Source: an uncultured Dehalococcoidia bacterium (lineage in GTDB: Bacteria > Chloroflexota > Dehalococcoidia > Lucifugimonadales > JAAXIE01). From it: a DNA stretch of 64,000 nt. Within the stretch, counting starts at the first letter, position 1, and every line of letters starts with the position of its first letter. The position numbers and the translations under genes are program-made. The notes under the pieces are model-generated. The model was not told where the DNA came from. It searched no databases and saw only the letters and a program-made list of their open reading frames with translations. Below, one piece after another: positions 44,242 through 52,669 of the stretch. Location of the stretch: assembly GCA_951813255.1 (NCBI GenBank), contig OX638353.1:1984001-2048000 (forward strand), written 5' to 3'.

Positions 44242-46107
44242 ATGAGGGTGCTGGTGGGCATTGGTGTGATGGTTATGGCGCTCCTCGTCGCAGGGTGCAC
44301 GGGGGATGCTGAGGAGACGGCGGTGGCCACTGATGCGGCGGTGCCTGTTGGGGAAGGGACTGATGCGCCTAGGGTGGCGGTGGCGCCCACTTCAGTTCCG
44401 ACTTCAACGCCGACTTCAGCCCGGACGCCGACGAGGGCTGCGCCGAGCGGGGACGTGGGAGACCCGAGCGATCCCTGGTTCGCACTGGAGCGTGTGGCGC
44501 GGATAGAAATCGAAATCGCGGATGAGGACTGGGAGACTCTGCGCCATCAGACACGGACGTTTGAGGATGTGATGGCGGAGATCGAGGAATATGGGCTGTC
44601 ACGGCCGTTTGCGAGCATCTACACGTGGTTTTCAGGGACAGTGACCGTGGATGGCGAGGCTTACCCGGATGTGGGTGTACGGAAGAAGGGATTCGTGGGG
44701 TCGCAGAGCGAGACCAAGCCGTCGCTGAAGCTGCGGTTTGACAAGTATGTGGATGACCAAGCGCTTGGGAGCGTCATCGAGCGGATGACGCTGAACAACA
44801 GCATCCAGGACGCCTCGATGGTGAACACGTGCTTGGCATACCAGATTTTCGCGGCAGCGGGGTCGCCTTCGCCGCGATGCAACTTCGCTACGGTGACGGT
44901 GAACGGCAAGGACCTAGGGCTGTATGTTCATGTGGAGGAGATAAAGAAGCCGTTTTTGGCGCGCCATTTCGATAGCAACGAGGGCAACCTGTATGAGGGA
45001 ACGGTAAGCGATTTTACGGGCGAGTTTCGTGGCACGTTTGAGAAGAAGACCAACGAGGGCGAGGACGAGTGGTCGGATGTTGATGCAGTGGTGGCTGCTT
45101 TACAGGACCCCTCGGAGGCTGGGCTGGAGGCGTTGGGCAAGGCCGTGGACTTGGAGCGGTTTCTGTCCTTCTGGGCGACGGAAGCGCTGGTGGGCCACTG
45201 GGACGGGTATGCCGGCGACCGCAACAACTATCACTTCTACAGGGAGCCCAAAAGCCCGTTTGTGTTCATTCCATGGGGAGTGGATGACACCTTCCACCTG
45301 AAGGACGACCCCAATCCTTTCGACAACATCAGCAACCCGCCCCCGTCGGTGCTGGCGCTTTCTGCCATTCCCAACCGGCTGTACAAAGATGCTGACTGGC
45401 GATTGAAGTACGTCGCTCGCTTGAAGGAACTTCTGGATAGCGTCTGGAAGGAAGGAGAGTTGCTGGCGAGGGTCGAGCAGATGGCGGCCATCGTTCAGCA
45501 GCACGCCTTGCCGGAAGCCAAGGCAGTGGCAGAGGAAGACACGGCGCGGGTGCAGAAGTTCATTCTGAAGAGGCGGGGAGAGATTCTGGCGGATCTCACG
45601 CCGGAACCGCCGGACTGGCCCGAACCGAAGGAAGTCGCTGCGTCTGAGTTATCCGGCTCCTTGGAGTTGAGCTTTGAGACCGCTTGGGGAAGCAACGAGA
45701 GTGCAAACCCCTTGGAGGAAGGCGTAGTTGCGGGTCTGCTGCTGAATGGAACTGAGGAATCCTCAGAGGGCATGGCGGCCATTGCCGGTCTTGCCAGCCG
45801 GGAGGAACAGGCCATCCTCCCGGGGGCTGGGGAGTTGGCTTCCATAGCCATGTTTGGAGTCGAGGCGGATGGTTCCATCGATGGCCTGACCGTTGTGCTG
45901 CCATTGTCTCAATTGACTGGCGGGGCCACGCTGGTCATTGGGGAGGACGTGGTCGCCGGGGGTGTGTGGAGAATACCCGCTGGGGGTGTCGTGCCGGAGA
46001 GTTTCTCGCCCTTTACCGCAGGGACTCTGGAGCTGTCGGAAGGAGGGACGGAGCCGGGTGACTCCATTGGTGGCAGCTTTTCCGGAGTCTTTGGAGAGGT
46101 CCGCTAG
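44242..46107 (+). CDS. CotH-kinase-family lipoprotein
   Basis: The 621-residue protein starts with a lipoprotein signal, MRVLVGIGVMVMALLVAGC, and a P/T/S-rich linker. The core (residues about 95-460) fits CotH: GVRKKGFVGSQSETKPSLKLRFDK is the nucleotide-loop-like region, NNSIQDASMVNTCLAYQIF follows, and GHWDGYAGDRNNYHFYREP and FIPWGVDDTFH hold the catalytic D-R-N and D residues. CotH enzymes phosphorylate surface proteins. A C-terminal domain of about 140 residues is unrecognised. The ATG follows GAGGG. A strong hairpin lies 68 bases after the stop. Confidence 0.85.
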   Translation: MRVLVGIGVMVMALLVAGCTGDAEETAVATDAAVPVGEGTDAPRVAVAPTSVPTSTPTSARTPTRAAPSGDVGDPSDPWFALERVARIEIEIADEDWETLRHQTRTFEDVMAEIEEYGLSRPFASIYTWFSGTVTVDGEAYPDVGVRKKGFVGSQSETKPSLKLRFDKYVDDQALGSVIERMTLNNSIQDASMVNTCLAYQIFAAAGSPSPRCNFATVTVNGKDLGLYVHVEEIKKPFLARHFDSNEGNLYEGTVSDFTGEFRGTFEKKTNEGEDEWSDVDAVVAALQDPSEAGLEALGKAVDLERFLSFWATEALVGHWDGYAGDRNNYHFYREPKSPFVFIPWGVDDTFHLKDDPNPFDNISNPPPSVLALSAIPNRLYKDADWRLKYVARLKELLDSVWKEGELLARVEQMAAIVQQHALPEAKAVAEEDTARVQKFILKRRGEILADLTPEPPDWPEPKEVAASELSGSLELSFETAWGSNESANPLEEGVVAGLLLNGTEESSEGMAAIAGLASREEQAILPGAGELASIAMFGVEADGSIDGLTVVLPLSQLTGGATLVIGEDVVAGGVWRIPAGGVVPESFSPFTAGTLELSEGGTEPGDSIGGSFSGVFGEVR

Positions 46108-46174
46108 TGACCATGTCCTCTGGGTAACTAGGTGAGGGTATTGCAGACTTCGTAGCGCATTATGTCCCGGGCGA

Positions 46175-46210
46175 AGAGCCAGCCGTCGAAACCAAGACGG
46201 CTGGCTCTTT
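46175..46210. terminator. Rho-independent-type terminator after the CotH-like gene
   Basis: AGAGCCAGCCGTC (46175-46187) pairs perfectly with GACGGCTGGCTCT (46196-46208), followed by TTT. The stem also serves the convergent lipoprotein gene that ends at 46244. Confidence 0.75.
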
Positions 46211-46243
46211 GCATTTGGTCGGGGAGTAAGGTCGCGGGGGCCT

Positions 46244-47464
46244 CTATTGGGACATGGCGATGGTGGCTGCCTCCTGGACTCGGGCTAGTTCGTCGTCGGT
46301 CATGCAGGCGTACTGGCCTGTGCCGGAGTCGGTGATGGCGACGAATTCTTCGGGGTCCATGGCTGCCATGTTGTCCAAGCCGGACTGGAGGAGGGCGAGG
46401 AATTCGGGGTGGTCATCGGCGAATTGGACTAGGCAGGCTTGGGAATCTTCGGAGAGGCCGCCCAGAGCCCAGTGGATACCTTGGACGAGGATCTGGTGAT
46501 TGGTTTCTTCTTCAAGGCAGTGACCGGCCTCGTTGCCGATGGTGATGGCGACGAGGGGGGTGGCGGCGGCGATGGCTAGGAGTTGCTCAGGGGAGAGGTC
46601 GCGCTGGACGCAAGCCAATTCCTCCGAGGAGAGGAGGGCAAAGAGGTCGGCGCCGGTGGCTGGGGCGTTGCGATCGATGCCGGCCCACAGGGCTATGTTG
46701 AAGGCCTGCTTCTCGGCGCTGCTCAAGCAGTTGTAGATACGGACGTTGAATTCGAGGGTCTCGGCGGCGTGTTCAGGGGCGTCGCTGCGCCAGTCGAGGC
46801 CCATGCGGACGAGGATGGCTTCGGGGTGTTCGAGTCCGAGATCGATGATGCAGTTGCGGGTGGGCGGTTCCCAACCACCGGCTTGGGTGGAGAGGAAGGC
46901 GACGCCGAGGAGGACGATATTTTCAATTTCGAGGCAGTCGAAGAGGAAAGAGGCTTGGGAGATGTCACCGGAGACGGATGCTATGGGGGTGACTTTGATT
47001 ATTTCATAAAATTCTTCGCCGATGGCCCCTTTTATGCAGGAGACCTCGTCTGCGGAGAGGGGGTCGAAGAGCTGGCTGCCGAGGGTCTTGGGGGTGAATT
47101 CGAGGTCCCTCAGGGAGCCCATGGGGACGTGTTCCTGCATTGCCGGTGGGGCTGGGGCGTCGGGGCTGGGCATACCTTGAGCGGTGGGCACCGGCGTGGC
47201 TGCAGGAGTGGACACTGTTGTCGGGATCGGGGTCGGGGCAGGAGTCGGCGCTGGAGTTGCGGGGGTGGCGGTCGCCTCGGGTGGGGGTGCGGGTAGGGCG
47301 ACGACGGTTGGGGGGGCGGGGTCCGGGGTGGCTGCTACGGTGGGTTCTGGGGTTGGGTCGTCGCCTCCGCAGGCTGCGATGATTGCTAGGATTGCGACTA
47401 GGGCGAAGGCTATGGTGGCGGTGCGCCATGCTGGGCTGAGGCTGGGCAGGAGGTGTCGGTGCAC
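46244..47464 (-). CDS. Lipoprotein with repeated LSxEExxC-like helical units, unknown function
   Basis: The 406-residue protein has a lipoprotein signal ending AIIAAC and a long P/A/T linker. The rest repeats a short helical unit, with LSADEVSC, LSSAEKQA, LSSEELAC, LSPEQLL and LSEDSQAC, each spaced by about 45-60 residues with a following Cys in most. GTG at 47464 is preferred over ATG at 47491 because AAGAGAGA precedes it and it begins the signal peptide cleanly. Exported to the membrane surface. Function unknown. Confidence 0.7.
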   Translation of the reverse strand: MHRHLLPSLSPAWRTATIAFALVAILAIIAACGGDDPTPEPTVAATPDPAPPTVVALPAPPPEATATPATPAPTPAPTPIPTTVSTPAATPVPTAQGMPSPDAPAPPAMQEHVPMGSLRDLEFTPKTLGSQLFDPLSADEVSCIKGAIGEEFYEIIKVTPIASVSGDISQASFLFDCLEIENIVLLGVAFLSTQAGGWEPPTRNCIIDLGLEHPEAILVRMGLDWRSDAPEHAAETLEFNVRIYNCLSSAEKQAFNIALWAGIDRNAPATGADLFALLSSEELACVQRDLSPEQLLAIAAATPLVAITIGNEAGHCLEEETNHQILVQGIHWALGGLSEDSQACLVQFADDHPEFLALLQSGLDNMAAMDPEEFVAITDSGTGQYACMTDDELARVQEAATIAMSQ

Positions 47465-47626
47465 TGTGGTCTCTCTTTCAGGGCGGATCATATTTCGGGG
47501 ACGGGGGAGATTTTAGCAGGTTGGGAGTGGGGGTGCATGGGGGATGGGGGACGGGGAGTGGGAATAATGATATAGCGGGGGAGTGGGATTGTTTGGCCCA
47601 CAGGGGGGTGCGGTGTGCAGGAGGGC

Positions 47627-47886
47627 ACTGCAAGTGGTGGATGGTTTTGTATCTGCACTTGCAGACTGTTCATAGCTGCGGCGAATAGATTTGTAGCTAA
47701 TTTCACTGCGAATACTGCAACAGCCGTAGCTGATTTGTAGCTGAAAAAGGGACTGCAAGTGCCCGGATGTTGTTGTATCTGCACTGGCAGACTGCTCGTA
47801 GCTGCGGCGAATGTATTTGTAGCTAATTTCTCTGCCAGTACTGCAACAGCCGTAGCTGACTTGTAGCTGAAAAGTGCCTGCCAGTG
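47627..47886. repeat. Dispersed intergenic repeat element, two tandem copies (C1, C2)
   Basis: Two units of 125 bases (47627-47751 and 47752-47876) stand head to tail. Each has ACTGCAAGTG at its start, TGTATCTGCACT next, then CTGCGGCGAAT inside the core with TTTGTAGCTAA, CTGCAACAGCCGTAGCTGA and TTGTAGCTGAAAA. In C2 ACTGGCAG pairs with CTGCCAGT downstream in the unit, where the bases differ from C1 in a compensating way. They occupy the 850-base gap between the lipoprotein gene and the regulator operon. The rest, 47465-47626 and 47887-48315, shows only low-complexity G-rich sequence. Confidence 0.75.
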
Positions 47887-48315
47887 AATGGGCTTGGGCT
47901 GTTGTCGTGGCGGGCTTGGGCGGAGCGGTCGATGGCCGGGATTTGGGGCGCAGCATCCTCCACGGTTTATGGGGGAGGCGGATTGTGTGTGGGTGTTCAT
48001 GTGTGTTTGCCGCGTAGAATGGGTGTTCTTTTGAGATGATGGTAGCACGGGGGGCGGGGTGTGGGGAAGGGGGGAAATGTCATGGGGGGGTAGTGCGCTA
48101 GTTCTAAGATTTGGGCATGGGGGAGTGGCGTGGGGTTGGGGGTGGTGGACCGGGCGGATACGACGGGAGGGGGAGGAGGTATTCGGGGCGGGGGAGGAGG
48201 ATGGAGAGGGGTGGGTGGCAGAGCTCATCGGGCGGAAGCCGGCACACAGACACAACCTGGACCATACTAATGCCCGGAAGATAGGCCGCCTCTAGTACCT
48301 CTAGGGCACAGGAGA

Positions 48316-49728
48316 TTACATTTTCTCCGTCATAGCCGCCTTAGCAATCCCTAAAGCCAGTTGATGGTTAGTGTCCTCGTATTTCAACTGTCTAAGGGCT
48401 TCCACGTAGACTACTGGTACCAAATCAGACGGGCTACCTGCTTGGCTTGCCCATTCACGACATTTCTTGATGAACCCTGGAACGGGACATCCAGTCAAAT
48501 ACTCTTCAATGTTGAACCAAACTCCTGCCTGATCATTGGTTGGCCATGTGTGTGTGCGGAAGGGGCTGTCGCTGTGGAACAGAACCGACAGCTCCAGGAT
48601 GATCGGGTCGATACAAGCTGGAGCAGAGCCCACGTTAGCGAAGTCTATGACGACTGCCCCTTCCGCCCCATTGCAAAGAACGTTAGAGCCGTGTAGGTCT
48701 CCGTGTTGATAGCTGGTTGTTATCTCCTGCTCAGTGCTCTCAAACTTCTCTATCGCACCAAGTGCTGCCTGATAGTTGAGCAATATGGCGTCACTAATTC
48801 GTTGCGCCCGCAGGTCATGGATGCTGTGAGATCTAGGTTCACGAAATTCGGTCCAAGGCTCAAAAAGGGCTTGGAGCCTCTCAACGATGGCCATAGCAGC
48901 GGCCTCGTCCTGAGCCAAGAGGGCAAACAAGCTTTGAGAATAATCCTCTGCTAGCTGGTAGCACAGTGCTTCTCGCTTCCCAATACCCGCCTCCAGCTCA
49001 CGATTCAACGCTGGATATGTCCCCATCTTGAGGAGCGGACTCACGTAAGAGCGGTAATTTCGTCTTTCAGTCTCAATTTTCGCTCGCGCGTCGATTTTCA
49101 CAAAGTAATTGGCGAGCGTGCGCGTTCGATCATCTTGAACCCTTAGCTTGAGCGTCTGGGCGCCTGACAGCCCACCCAACGTACTACCTTCCACACTAGT
49201 ACCGTGATGCGAGCGGGCCACGACCTGCAATGCCCGCTTATGATAATGATCAAGACTACTACCATCGCCCGATAGTCTTATTTCGATCCGTTCCAACAGC
49301 GCTAACTCGGCGTTGAAGTGCCTGACTCTGTCCACACACGACAAGAATTCGTCTTTTGGCAGGAAGTCGGTCATTGGGTATCGCTCATCGCTGCCAAAAA
49401 TGTTATGGGTTCCTCCACTAGAGAGTCGCTCTAGAATATTCCCGCTTGTGCCAAACCCGGTAAAGAACAAGCAAGGCGTACCTGGGGTGCAGTTCCTGAT
49501 CTCAGCATGCACCGCGAGCCCATGTTCTTCAAAGATATCAAGGCCTCCATCTTGAGGGGGAAGACGCAGGTCACAAATGATGAAATCAAATTCGTGTTGC
49601 TCAAGTTCCTCGACGGCACTCGATCGACTTCTTGCGATGACGACGGCGATGTTTGGCTGCAGGATGGACAGACGTGCACATAGCCTGTTTACGACACCCG
49701 GTTCATCCTCAACGAGAAGGATTTTCAT
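48316..49728 (-). CDS. Receiver domain fused to an aminoglycoside-phosphotransferase-like kinase
   Basis: The 470-residue protein begins with a receiver domain: ILLVEDEP (Glu7, Asp8), FIICDLRLPP (Asp53), LFFTGFG and FLPKDEF with the conserved Lys. From about residue 180 it carries a phosphotransferase-like kinase with YQHGDLHGSNVLC (HxDxxxxN catalytic loop) and VVIDFANVG (metal-binding Asp), both around residues 340-370. No DNA-binding domain. Its ATG overlaps the kinase stop by four bases (ATGA). I infer that phosphorylation of Asp53 switches the kinase on or off. Its target, protein, nucleotide or small molecule, is unknown. Confidence 0.85.
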   Translation of the reverse strand: MKILLVEDEPGVVNRLCARLSILQPNIAVVIARSRSSAVEELEQHEFDFIICDLRLPPQDGGLDIFEEHGLAVHAEIRNCTPGTPCLFFTGFGTSGNILERLSSGGTHNIFGSDERYPMTDFLPKDEFLSCVDRVRHFNAELALLERIEIRLSGDGSSLDHYHKRALQVVARSHHGTSVEGSTLGGLSGAQTLKLRVQDDRTRTLANYFVKIDARAKIETERRNYRSYVSPLLKMGTYPALNRELEAGIGKREALCYQLAEDYSQSLFALLAQDEAAAMAIVERLQALFEPWTEFREPRSHSIHDLRAQRISDAILLNYQAALGAIEKFESTEQEITTSYQHGDLHGSNVLCNGAEGAVVIDFANVGSAPACIDPIILELSVLFHSDSPFRTHTWPTNDQAGVWFNIEEYLTGCPVPGFIKKCREWASQAGSPSDLVPVVYVEALRQLKYEDTNHQLALGIAKAAMTEKM

Positions 49729-50735
49729 TTGCCTGTAGCCTCACGAGGCCATCGCACTTCGCATGACACTCCAGATTCGGCCCGCGGGGTAAGGCGAAGT
49801 GAGCCGTCCAGGGACTGTATGGCTCTTTGAGCTATGGGCAGTCCCATTCCGAGATGGCCTTCGTCTTTGGATTTGGTGCTAGTGCCCAGCTCATTGACTC
49901 GATCTGCCCCGGGTGGAAGGCCACATCCATGGTCAAGGACTACGACCCAGTTATCGGTATTTGTCATTCCCCAGTTTAGAATGATGGCCCGGCGCCTACA
50001 CTCAGGAACTTCAAGTGTAGCCTCGATCGCATTGCGAAGCGCATTTGCTAAGGTAATCTCAATCAACGCTGGATCGCCCATCGTCACTACGGGACCTTGT
50101 CCACCCAGTGATAGCTCCACTATTGGCCTCTCGGTTATCCCGTCCACATCATTTTCAAGATAGGAGTTGCGAGTTTCTTCGCTTTCAGAGGCATTTAGAG
50201 TCGCTCGCCCCTGGCGTACCTCATCGGTCGCAACCCGCAGAACAAGATCGGTGAGATTGAATTCCTGAATAAGGGGCGCAGCTGAGGCTTTTCGGAGTCT
50301 CTGTATTGTTTCTAAAAACGAGCGTACACGAGCTACTGATTGCTTGGTTTCACTGCATTTATAATAGGATATCTCTCGCTCAGCAGCGTCGTCTATAAAA
50401 CCGACCAGTGGTCGCAATTCATGGAGGAACATCGCCGATGTCTCTTCGATGGCTTGGGCACGAATTTCGTCATGGGCTTGAACGTCTGGTGACGACTCGA
50501 CGACAGCTCTAACGGCGAGTGGAAGTCGGTACGGTGAGATCATTCCTGAACGCTTCAGAGCTCTATCAAGAGCTTGCTGCACCCAAGAATTAGGTTCAAT
50601 AGCCCTAGCTCTCGAGACTCTGTCACGACAGGCTGGTGTCGCGTTTCGCGAAAGAAAGCGTGCAGCTTGAAGACGCTCGCTCTGCGTCGCGGTCGGGACC
50701 CGCTCTAGGACAGCAAGAGCCAGGTCATTATTCAT
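49725..50735 (-). CDS. Soluble histidine kinase, middle gene of the SMC-ATPase operon
   Basis: The 336-residue protein has no membrane helices. The first 95 residues are helical, perhaps HEAT-like or sensory. SAMFLHELRPLVGFID carries the likely phosphoacceptor His105. The ATPase has LANALRNAIEAT (N box), VLDHGCGLPPG (G1) and GHLGMGLPIAQRAI (G2 lid). The ATG at 50735 follows GGAG by 6 bases; the gene overlaps the end of the SMC-like gene by eight bases, and its stop overlaps the next start. A phosphorelay to the following receiver is implied. Confidence 0.85.
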   Translation of the reverse strand: MNNDLALAVLERVPTATQSERLQAARFLSRNATPACRDRVSRARAIEPNSWVQQALDRALKRSGMISPYRLPLAVRAVVESSPDVQAHDEIRAQAIEETSAMFLHELRPLVGFIDDAAEREISYYKCSETKQSVARVRSFLETIQRLRKASAAPLIQEFNLTDLVLRVATDEVRQGRATLNASESEETRNSYLENDVDGITERPIVELSLGGQGPVVTMGDPALIEITLANALRNAIEATLEVPECRRRAIILNWGMTNTDNWVVVLDHGCGLPPGADRVNELGTSTKSKDEGHLGMGLPIAQRAIQSLDGSLRLTPRAESGVSCEVRWPREATGK

Positions 50736-52581
50736 GGCCATCTCCGAGCACATCTTGATAGAACACAGCCCGCCTTTGAAACGCTTCAACACCCCCTTCC
50801 ATCACGGATGTTATTGCCCTCGCGGTAGCAGGAACATCTAGCTTACCAGTGTGTTCGACGAATCCACGTCGACCGTCTGATGCGAGTCGGACGACAAGGT
50901 CTGCATCACCAAGTACCGGGATATTTGCATTGTGTGAAGCCAATATGAACTGGTCGCCTGTTTGCCGCTTTCGTAGCTGCTCAACTAACGTTTCGGTAAT
51001 GAACGCATTATCTAGATGATCTTCAGGTTGGTCAATGATCAGCAGTTCTCCATGGCCACTCAGGAGAATAGGCAATACGACTGTGCAGCGCTGCCCTATA
51101 GAAAGTCGGTTGGATCGCTTGTAGTCTATTCCGTCCAAGAGAGACATCTCCACTGCATCGTCGATCGGGGCTGCAACAATATCGGCGAGGCTACGGGATT
51201 GCAGATATGTCATCATGTTCATTGCTCGTTCAGTAGCAATATCTGCTGCCTCTGTGATCGCGTCCATATCGTTGGATTCTACTGCTTCAACTAATTCAAG
51301 CGGAGACATACAGGAAGCGAGAAGGGGAGCTAGGGAGTTATAATGGAGACCGCTTCCACGCAGCGCGCTCGCGATGATATTCGCGTAGCCGTCGGTCATA
51401 CCAGACTCGACTATTTCGCTCTTTATTTCGGGACTAAGATCGGCGTTTAACTTTTGCGTGATCTGAAAACGAGACTTATATACTTCAGTTCTATCCTGCT
51501 CAAGTTCCTCAAACATACGACGTCGCAAAGCTTGAAGCTCCGCGACCCGCTTAGTGCGCTCGTCTGCGAGAACTTCCAAGGCACCCAGCTGAGCTTCGCG
51601 TTCTGTAAGAAGCTCCACTTGTCTCGTCAGTGCTCCTGCACCCGCCTGCAGTTCCTCGAATGCACGGCGAGACGCTCGCGCTCTCTCATCCGTTAGGAGG
51701 CGGTCGGAGGCATTATCAACAATGAGCAGCTGAATATCGGACTCTGCAGCTTCTACGATGGCGATAGTGGTCCTAAGGGCTTGGGCGGCTGCAGTGCTCC
51801 TTTGCCGAATCCCCGATAGAAGATCATTTTCTCCAGCGCTGTCGGGCCATGGCTCGATTGTTCGCAGTCCTTCGGCAATATTGACAAGGGTCTGGCGCAA
51901 GCTGCCCAGCGTGGTCGCGGTCCTCTCGTAGACGCCACTCCTGACCCCAAGCATGGCAGCCCGAGCTTGGAGTTCCACAAGCTCTCGCCGATCGTTCTCA
52001 GTCGCTGCAATTGACTTGAGCAAGTCTCTTTGTTGTTCGACCGCATAAAGCCGCTCACTACGGACCGTTTGCATGTCCGAGATTTGCTCTTTAATTGATC
52101 TAAGTTCGTCCCGTACACCGCCAATCTCTGCGGTGATTGAGCGTAAAGTCGAAGTGAGAGAAACGCGTCGCTGGTCAATTTCTCCCCGATTGAGCCTGAA
52201 GCGGTCGATCAGGAGAAGCCTACCAGTCGCCTGTGCGCCAACCGCCTCGATCTCACTTTGCGCAAGAACGGTGACAGACGGAATCTGTCGGGTAGATCGA
52301 GGAGCCTCGTCGCGAGCGGCCCGGGTCACAACGAAGCGCTCGCCTGCATCTCTAAGGACCAAAGAGATTTGTCCACCCTGAAGAACACTGAGAGCCTGCT
52401 GATGTCCTCGGCGGGCTGCGTCCTCGGTGAAGGCCGAAGCTCCAAGGGCGAATCTAATGAGTTCTATCAACGATGTTTTTCCAGTCCCACGGGCGCCAAT
52501 GAGGACATTCAGCCCGGGAACGAACTCGACATTAAGACCATTTAGGAATCCATCCTCAATTTGGACTTGTTCTATAAGCAC
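50728..52581 (-). CDS. SMC/RecN-like AAA ATPase with long coiled coil
   Basis: The 617-residue protein begins MLIEQVQIEDGFLNGLNVEFVPGLNVLIG, then GARGTGKTSLIELIRFALG (Walker A, residues about 33-42). Residues about 140-420 are heptad-rich coiled coil with VRDELRSIKEQI and LGALEVLADERTKRVAELQAL. The second half gives RLSIGQRCTVVLPILL (signature), LLIIDQPEDHLDN (Walker B) and ILASHNANIPVLGDAD (H-loop). Such ATPases in defence operons act as sensors of phage or broken DNA. GTG start with GGAG 8 bases upstream. The RGTGKT form recalls ATPase domains of TrlF-type proteins (recalled, not checked). Confidence 0.85.
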   Translation of the reverse strand: MLIEQVQIEDGFLNGLNVEFVPGLNVLIGARGTGKTSLIELIRFALGASAFTEDAARRGHQQALSVLQGGQISLVLRDAGERFVVTRAARDEAPRSTRQIPSVTVLAQSEIEAVGAQATGRLLLIDRFRLNRGEIDQRRVSLTSTLRSITAEIGGVRDELRSIKEQISDMQTVRSERLYAVEQQRDLLKSIAATENDRRELVELQARAAMLGVRSGVYERTATTLGSLRQTLVNIAEGLRTIEPWPDSAGENDLLSGIRQRSTAAAQALRTTIAIVEAAESDIQLLIVDNASDRLLTDERARASRRAFEELQAGAGALTRQVELLTEREAQLGALEVLADERTKRVAELQALRRRMFEELEQDRTEVYKSRFQITQKLNADLSPEIKSEIVESGMTDGYANIIASALRGSGLHYNSLAPLLASCMSPLELVEAVESNDMDAITEAADIATERAMNMMTYLQSRSLADIVAAPIDDAVEMSLLDGIDYKRSNRLSIGQRCTVVLPILLSGHGELLIIDQPEDHLDNAFITETLVEQLRKRQTGDQFILASHNANIPVLGDADLVVRLASDGRRGFVEHTGKLDVPATARAITSVMEGGVEAFQRRAVFYQDVLGDGHE

Positions 52582-52669
52582 TTTTGCACTCCGGGGCTTG
52601 CTCTAGCGGTATATGAGACCTTACTGATTCGTAAGCTAGGCGCGCAATTGTAACCTTTGGGGACTGACG

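Noticed and set aside
46583..47296. A 237-codon plus-strand frame opposite the lipoprotein gene.
   Set aside because: Glycine/valine-rich reverse image of a P/T/A-rich linker; no family signal.
47627..47886. A CRISPR array, suggested by the tandem repeats.
   Set aside because: Only two units of 125 bases occur, with no unique spacers and no cas genes in the window.
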